The notes below the pieces were generated by a model, which worked only from the letters and a program-made list of their open reading frames with translations, was not told where the DNA came from and made no database searches. Below are positions 59,002 to 64,000 of a stretch of 64,000 bases of DNA, piece by piece. The DNA lies in contig CP114117.1 in assembly GCA_029959195.1 (NCBI GenBank), positions 62,001 through 126,000 of the forward strand, in the 5' to 3' direction. The position numbers and the translations under genes were made by a program. The DNA is from Dictyophora rubrovolvata (Eukaryota > Basidiomycota > Agaricomycetes > Phallales > Phallaceae). How positions within the stretch are numbered: position 1 is the stretch's first letter; every line of letters begins with the position of its first letter.

Positions 59002-60793
59002 ATGGAGTTCTATCTTGATGATCACTCATCTTATTCTCCTCTACCAAGCTACTCGAGCTCACTGAGAGACTTACCCCCACTCCCCACTTTTCTCAGTAGC
59101 ACAAGACAAGCAAGACGAAGATCAACGGTTCCCGGTGAATCGTCAAACAGTGAACGCGTGCACGTCCATACCGCTTATTTAAAAAACTCGGAGTCATCTC
59201 CCGTTTCGCCTGGCAGTGATAACTGGGCAACACTCAAAGTGCAATCCACCTCCTCAAGACTCCCCGTTAGGATTATGAAATCACAGGTTGTGCAAGGATG
59301 TCTTGAGATTAATTTGCCGAGAAAGTCTAAGAGTATGGAAAGTATATCCGCTGAGGTTTGTTTTTTTCTTTCTGTTTTTTTTTTTTTTTTTTGGTTGTTG
59401 GACATTCAAGTTAACACCCGATGATCAAGATCCACGGAGAAATTACCGTTGTAGGAGATTTAACTCGTTTCCTCTTTCTCGAGACACAGTTATGGCATTC
59501 CATACCCGGGAACACGTCTCTTTTCGGGAATTATTCGCTACCATTCCAATTCCAACTACCGAGTCACGTATCCATTCCGAGGTATAATTCACGAGAAGTG
59601 GATTTGCCCTTCAGTAGTGAGTTCTTGCTGTCGCTATACAGTTTTTTTTCCATGCTTCAATAGTCTGACCCTGCTTTGATTCAGCCGATGTACCATTTTC
59701 AGTATCATACAAGGTGGTAATCAAAATGAATCGCGGACGGTTCAAGTCGAATGCAACGTATGTCTTCAAGTAATGTCTTTATTAGCCTCGTTTCTAATAA
59801 ACTATCTTTAGAATACAGATGCCCCTTTTGTATCTACCCTCCAGCAGAGCGAAATCACCATCTCGTCAACGCCAAAGAGCATATATGGAAACGCAGATCC
59901 CACCAGGTCCGAACCGCGACCCGGAGGGCTGGTTCTCGCTCGGACAATCCACGCAAAGAGGATACATCTTTGGTGCTCGAATTGTGAATATCTCGTTTAA
60001 CGTGAGTTTCGTCTCTGTTTGAGGCTTGTCGCGGTTGATGATTTTAACTACAATATAATTAGTGTTTTCTTGCCAATCCAGTATGTTTAGAACTTTTCTT
60101 TTTTTTTTCCACTGAGAACACTTGAAATAATCACTATTTCCCCAAGCTTTCATACGCAAAAGGAACAGTCATCCCGTTTATTATTGTAACAACAACATCA
60201 GACGACGAACAGGCCCTCGACCTTCTATCTTCTCGAAAAGCCTTATGCGTGACTCTCGAGCAACGAATACAGATGAACGCCGATGGTCGTGTTAAAGCAG
60301 GAAGTGGTCTCAAGTCACATAAAACCGTCGGGATTGGATCGTTTTGTTCTCTGGGGATGAGTCCCAGGGCTGGTTGGCGTATGATTGAAGGAGAAATTCA
60401 TATTGCTAGTCATGAAACGCCTAGTTTCGAGAGTTTGCTCTTGGCTTGTTCGGTTCGTGGAAAAGACTTTATTTAGCTTAATGTTACACTCTACTCATAT
60501 ATTTAAATGATGATCAGTACACAGTAAGAGTCGAATTAAACGCCACGGGGTTCACGCCGTTCAACAAGAAGCACGTCATTCCTGGTGATGGTGCTGGCGT
60601 CGGTGACAGTCGTTCGTTTTCAGCGGACAATTCAATATTACTTTTCTCGCAAGATGTGACTATTACAACATATCCTTCATCTGGCCCTCGTCCGATATTC
60701 AGGACTGAGGCGGTTTATCCGACTGCGCAATTTCCGAACTTCGAGGAATCGGCCGCGGTGAAGACGTTCCCGAACACCCTAACTTTTGGTTAA
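59002..60793 (+). CDS. Arrestin-like protein
   Basis: At least six exons. The disordered N-terminus (MEFYLDDHSSYSPLPSYSSS) is followed by an arrestin N-domain: VVQGCLEINLPRKSKS, IHGEITVVGDL, SLPFQFQLPSHVSI, and TDVPFSVSYKVVIKMNRGRF with the FSVSYKV strand typical of the family. The C-domain follows: RIVNISFNLSYAKGTVIPFI, HKTVGIGSFC, YTVRVELNATGF. It ends AAVKTFPNTLTFG at 60793. Fungal alpha-arrestins recruit Rsp5 ubiquitin ligase to plasma-membrane transporters through PPxY motifs. I see no PPxY here, so it may belong to the mushroom-expanded arrestin-like group without that link. Exon 1 ends in a donor next to an 18-base poly-T tract in the first intron. The start is the ATG just after a pyrimidine-rich leader (58918-59000). 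Confidence 0.8.
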
Positions 60794-61677
60794 ATTTTGG
60801 AAGGAAGAAGGTACTGGATACCCGCTTTTTATTTATTTTTTTGGTTTTTTTGGTTTTTATTCATGTGGGGAAGAGGAAAGAAAAGGGACGTGATTAAAAG
60901 ATCAAGTTCGTTTAATGACATTGCATATTGTCGTTTGACGGTTTTTTATGCTATCGTGAGCGACAGCACAGATACCCCGGTATCCCGCGCATGTTCGTGC
61001 ACTCATGCTTTTATGTCTATGTGTCTTATGCATTATGCCTTAGAATTCAATTTTCTTTTTTTTCCCAAACGTTGTATGTACGTGTACGTGTACTAGTCAT
61101 TTTACTTTTCTTTCTCTCATTATTTATTTTGTCGGCAACCTGTACTTATAAATATCATCATTCCATTCGAACGTCTCACTGGTGTTGATCGCACATAAAT
61201 ATAACGAAGCTCTGTTTTCGCAGTTGTCAGTTTATAGCAGTTGCGCCTGTTCCGTGCGTCCCGTCTTTCCGTTTAGGGATTTGGGCGCGTGACGATCATA
61301 ACGAATCATCAAAGCACATATGTACATATAGCCTGCGATGCATTTGCGGATTTATCTCGGCTTAAGCAAAAATAGACAACGATCTAGATCCTGAGATGGT
61401 TGAATATATATATTTTCCGCCTCAAGTGACTTGCAGAAGGAGTAGAACCCTCGAGACTGTGCCCGACGATAAAGGATTACCGAAACATTGGGATAACGTA
61501 AATATATTAGGATATGAAAGAAGCGGGGAGAACTCCGAAAAGGGTTCAAAACGAAATAATGAAACATGTTGATAAAGCGTGCATAGGTATAGTCCCCCGC
61601 TACAAAAAAAAAAAGCATATTGAGTCCTTTTCTGGGGTGATCCGCCTCATCCTTTTTTTTTCTTCACTTTCCCAATC
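60794..61677. other. Convergent 3' region, no gene seen
   Basis: T-rich downstream sequence of the arrestin-like gene and the CFEM gene 3' flank. No supported reading frame. Confidence 0.45.
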
Positions 61678-62415
61678 TCACAACAGGATGGTGAAACCGG
61701 CTAAAATGCCAGCTAGAGCACTTGCTAGACCAATGACGTGACTGACGCCGAACGTAAATTGCTGAACAAGACCGGCCGCGTTGGAGGATGTTGCTGGAGA
61801 GTTTGTGCCATTCGTTGAGGGTGTGGTTGGGGAGGTCGGGGAAGTCGTGGGAGAGGTGGGAGAGGTGGGAGAGGAGTTACTTTTAGTAGTAGCAGCAGCA
61901 GCAGAGGCACCGGTCGTAGTTGCATTAGTAGTAGAAGAGGTAGCGGTGGAATTGGAATTGGCCGCGGCGGTGGCAGAGCCGGAAGCGGAGGAGGTGACTA
62001 CAATCCGTGAGCACGATATATTGTCTTTTTCGCTGGGTGCATAAGTAAAACATACAGTTTGCACATTCAGGACCTTGTAATGCATCCGCGCTCTGAATGT
62101 CCTGCGCACTGCATTGACTCATAAGACATTTGTTGGTAGCTTGTTGGAAAGCAGCTGACGTGCAGATGCATGCCAAATCGGTGCTGGGTGTGTATGGTTC
62201 AAATTTTGGTTGCTCAAGGACGTTCTTTTTTTTTGTTTAAGGAGAACTTACATGGAAGTGCAGTCAGATGCTGCGACACCCTGCATTGTACAGTTGAGAA
62301 TGCAGGGTGTTAATTGAGAAACTGAGGTTGGAATGGGAGAAGGAGCGGCAGACTGGGCGGACACGCCAAGGAACGCGGAGAACGCCGCGACGGAAACTAT
62401 GACTTTGGTGAACAT
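61678..62415 (-). CDS. CFEM-domain GPI-anchored cell-wall protein
   Basis: Three exons (62415-62252, 62183-62056, 61997-61678) give 203 aa. A signal peptide (MFTKVIVSVAAFSAFLGVSA) is followed by a CFEM domain with its eight cysteines in order: PC, NC, DC, AC-x-C, KC, QC, EC, including the DLACIC core with the Asp that in some CFEM proteins binds haem iron axially. A Ser/Thr/Ala-rich stalk of about 80 residues (SPTSPTSPTTSPTSPTT) precedes a hydrophobic C-terminus (GLASALAGILAGFTILL), the plan of a GPI-anchored surface protein. CFEM proteins take part in haem capture, wall stability or host contact. The TATA box and GTGAC motifs upstream are listed separately. Confidence 0.93.
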
Positions 62416-62548
62416 TGTCTTTTTTTTTTCTGAAAAGAAAAACTATTATTTGATTGCGCGTTCAGAAGATTGGAACTCTTTAACTTACTCTCGAGAACTT
62501 TGGGCCGCTGCTACTGGGAAAGAAGGAACTAGAAAAGAAAGGCCAGCC

Positions 62549-62600
62549 GTTTTTTATATATGCGGGTGACAGTCACTCCGTGATGGTGTGACCCAGTGAC
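62549..62600 (-). promoter_or_regulatory. CFEM gene promoter: TATA box plus GTGAC cluster
   Basis: On the minus strand a CATATATAAA box lies about 140 bases before the ATG. Immediately upstream are four GTGAC/GTCAC motifs in 35 bases (62566, 62572, 62588, 62596), the first two forming the inverted pair GTGACAGTCAC. The same pentamer is clustered in the GH5/F-box promoter. Confidence 0.5.
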
Positions 62601-62933
62601 GGGTATTCTGCGGCCTGTCCCTAGTCCCTTGTGATCTGTTCCTTCCCCAACGCAAAGAAACCTTAGCCCTGGCCGGAAGTGAGAATATATTCCTGCCAGT
62701 TTGACACGTACTAATCAATCCAATAGGCGTAAAAACCAAGGCGGGGGTTCATTTTTTATTGGTGAACTGCACAAGAACCAGTGCAGCCACGCACTAACTT
62801 TTGAAATCCCGAAACTCCGAGCATTGAATATCTTTGGGTTGGTACTTGTCGTTCAATAACCAAATATCAATACCCGCCGTAGACCGCCTAACCGCTACGC
62901 GAAACGCCTGTCCGGTTTCAGAGTCTCCCGCTC
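62601..62933. promoter_or_regulatory. Divergent spacer between the CFEM and LYR genes
   Basis: Only promoter sequence expected; no other feature seen. Confidence 0.4.
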
Positions 62934-64000
62934 ATGACTTCACCCAGGTCAGAATTGGCCGGGCAGTTTTCAAGACTTAAAAGAATACGACCAACGGTTC
63001 CGTTTTGGCGGCTTGCTGCACATCGTATTCCGACGTTGTGGCAGTTATATAGAGGGCTACTGCGATCAACATCTCATTACCAAAATGTACGTATTTAATT
63101 TGTACATATGAACATCCCTCCGCTCAAGAAATGAACTTTTTGATTGATCGTACCTGGTCCAGATCCAATGGCGGCTAGGCACACTATTTCGGTCTAATCG
63201 ACATCTCACCAGTCCTCAAAAAACAAAAGTTCTGCTTGAGACTGCGCATAAGGTAAGCGTGTATCCTCATAACCTTCCTGTTCGGAAACTGCGCAATATA
63301 TCTGGTTAAATACTACTTTCGGTACCCCCTCCCCACAAGTGCTTAGACAGCTTTCAAAAAGCCCGACAAGGGGATGTTTATTTTCAAAAGCTCATGGATA
63401 GGTATGACCGTCTCATAGCCGTGAAAACGGAGAAAGAAGATTGGGGACGAGTTTTCCGTCAGGAGATGGTATATCCGTTTCCTGACAAACCCATTGCCCT
63501 TTCTTACATATCTCTCATAGGAATGGTCCCACAAAATGAGGAACAGAGCCATTTTGACTGGTGCAATTGTGCGCCCTACCCTTTTCAATAAGCCATTTCC
63601 TCGAATGAAACCTCAACCAATCCATGTCTCGAGGATGATTCACAAACGACGAAAAGCTCGCGAGCGTCGAGGAGAGCGCCAAGGGCTGCTACTCGCTTTC
63701 AAAGACTATATTAGGCAAGAAAGGATATTTGAAAATAATTTATTTCAAGATGTGAAAGCTCGCGGTTTGACGTTTGAAACCATCTTTCAAATACCTTATG
63801 AATGGCGTGCGTTCTACTCCTTTTTTTCGTCTGAATCACTAGAGAGATTCAACTTTCCTTTTTTTCTATCCATAGTGCAACCCATCGACGTCGCTATAAA
63901 TGTAATACAGCAATCTTACGATCTGGAGGATGCGCGCGTCAGATCTCTTTGTACTCCTGAATTACTCGCCCAAGTCAAAGAAGCACGACGCGAAAAAATC
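62934..64000 (+). CDS. LYR-motif (Complex1_LYR) mitochondrial protein, 3' end beyond the window (partial)
   Basis: The first exon reads MTSPRSELAGQFSRLKRIRP and then PTLWQLYRGLLRSTSHYQN, which contains the LYR motif followed by the usual leucines. A second exon gives IQWRLGTLFRSNRHLTSPQK and TKVLLETAHK, matching the arginine-rich and TSP segment of LYR proteins. The third starts CLDSFQKARQGDVYFQKLMD and ends VFRQEM at a GT donor. The fourth starts EWSHKMRNRAILTGAIVRPT and contains HVSRMIHKRRKARERRGERQ. More coding sequence follows to the right edge (PELLAQVKEARREKI). LYR proteins act as adaptors in Fe-S delivery or assembly of respiratory complexes and mitoribosomes. The long C-terminal extension past the LYR domain recalls fungal LYR proteins of unknown role. 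Confidence 0.8.

Noticed and set aside
1-64000. CRISPR arrays, bacterial operons, rRNA
   Set aside because: Nothing of this kind seen; the window is clearly fungal nuclear DNA.

Overview
This window is nuclear DNA from a filamentous fungus, most likely a mushroom-forming basidiomycete (Agaricomycetes). The genes are split by many 50-70 bp GT-AG introns. Lineage markers include a DUF6533 membrane protein, an Agaricomycete-type GATA factor with a C-x2-C-x19-C finger, a GH5_12 glycosidase with long Ser/Pro inserts, a fused hydantoinase/DUF917 protein, and core promoters rich in CT or poly-T. I found no tRNA, rRNA or CRISPR array.

Layout. 1-5.4 kb: minus-strand hybrid histidine kinase running off the left edge. 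6.2-7.3 kb: weak, fragmentary F-box gene. 9.4-13.0 kb: GATA zinc-finger factor. 14.3-14.7 kb: three-exon micro-gene of 84 aa. 16.2-20.7 kb: the divergent pair DBR1 (lariat debranching) and RAD7 (nucleotide-excision repair) sharing a 310 bp promoter. 20.8-21.9 kb: HEM13 (coproporphyrinogen oxidase). 22.2-24.9 kb: allantoate-permease-type MFS transporter. 25.7-29.3 kb: GH5_12 glycosidase. 29.8-31.4 kb: F-box protein. 31.7-32.6 kb: small cupin protein, followed directly by a 761 bp pogo-type non-autonomous transposon. 33.6-36.3 kb: two short-chain dehydrogenases, the first with an in-frame stop. 36.4-41.2 kb: hydantoinase/DUF917 fusion. 41.8-45.3 kb: MPS1 spindle-checkpoint kinase. 46.0-46.6 kb: unrecognised small gene. 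47-53 kb: repeat-rich island with a 365 bp inverted-repeat element, a 171 bp tandem repeat and a young Ty1/copia element with a 5 bp target duplication. 53.8-55.3 kb: DUF6533 protein apparently interrupted by short palindromic repeats. 56.3-56.6 kb: 64 aa SMP-like protein. 59.0-60.8 kb: arrestin-like protein. 61.7-62.4 kb: CFEM-type GPI-anchored wall protein. 62.9 kb to the right edge: LYR-motif mitochondrial protein.

Most genes are unrelated housekeeping or signalling genes, as is usual in fungi. The only possible functional neighbourhood is cupin, SDR, SDR and hydantoinase (31.7-41.2 kb), all small-molecule enzymes, but nothing in the sequence proves that they act together. Exon models were built by hand from splice sites and reading frame. 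They are firm for the GATA factor, cupin, both SDRs, GH5, CFEM, the 84 aa gene and the SMP gene, and approximate for the kinase genes, the hydantoinase and the MFS transporter.
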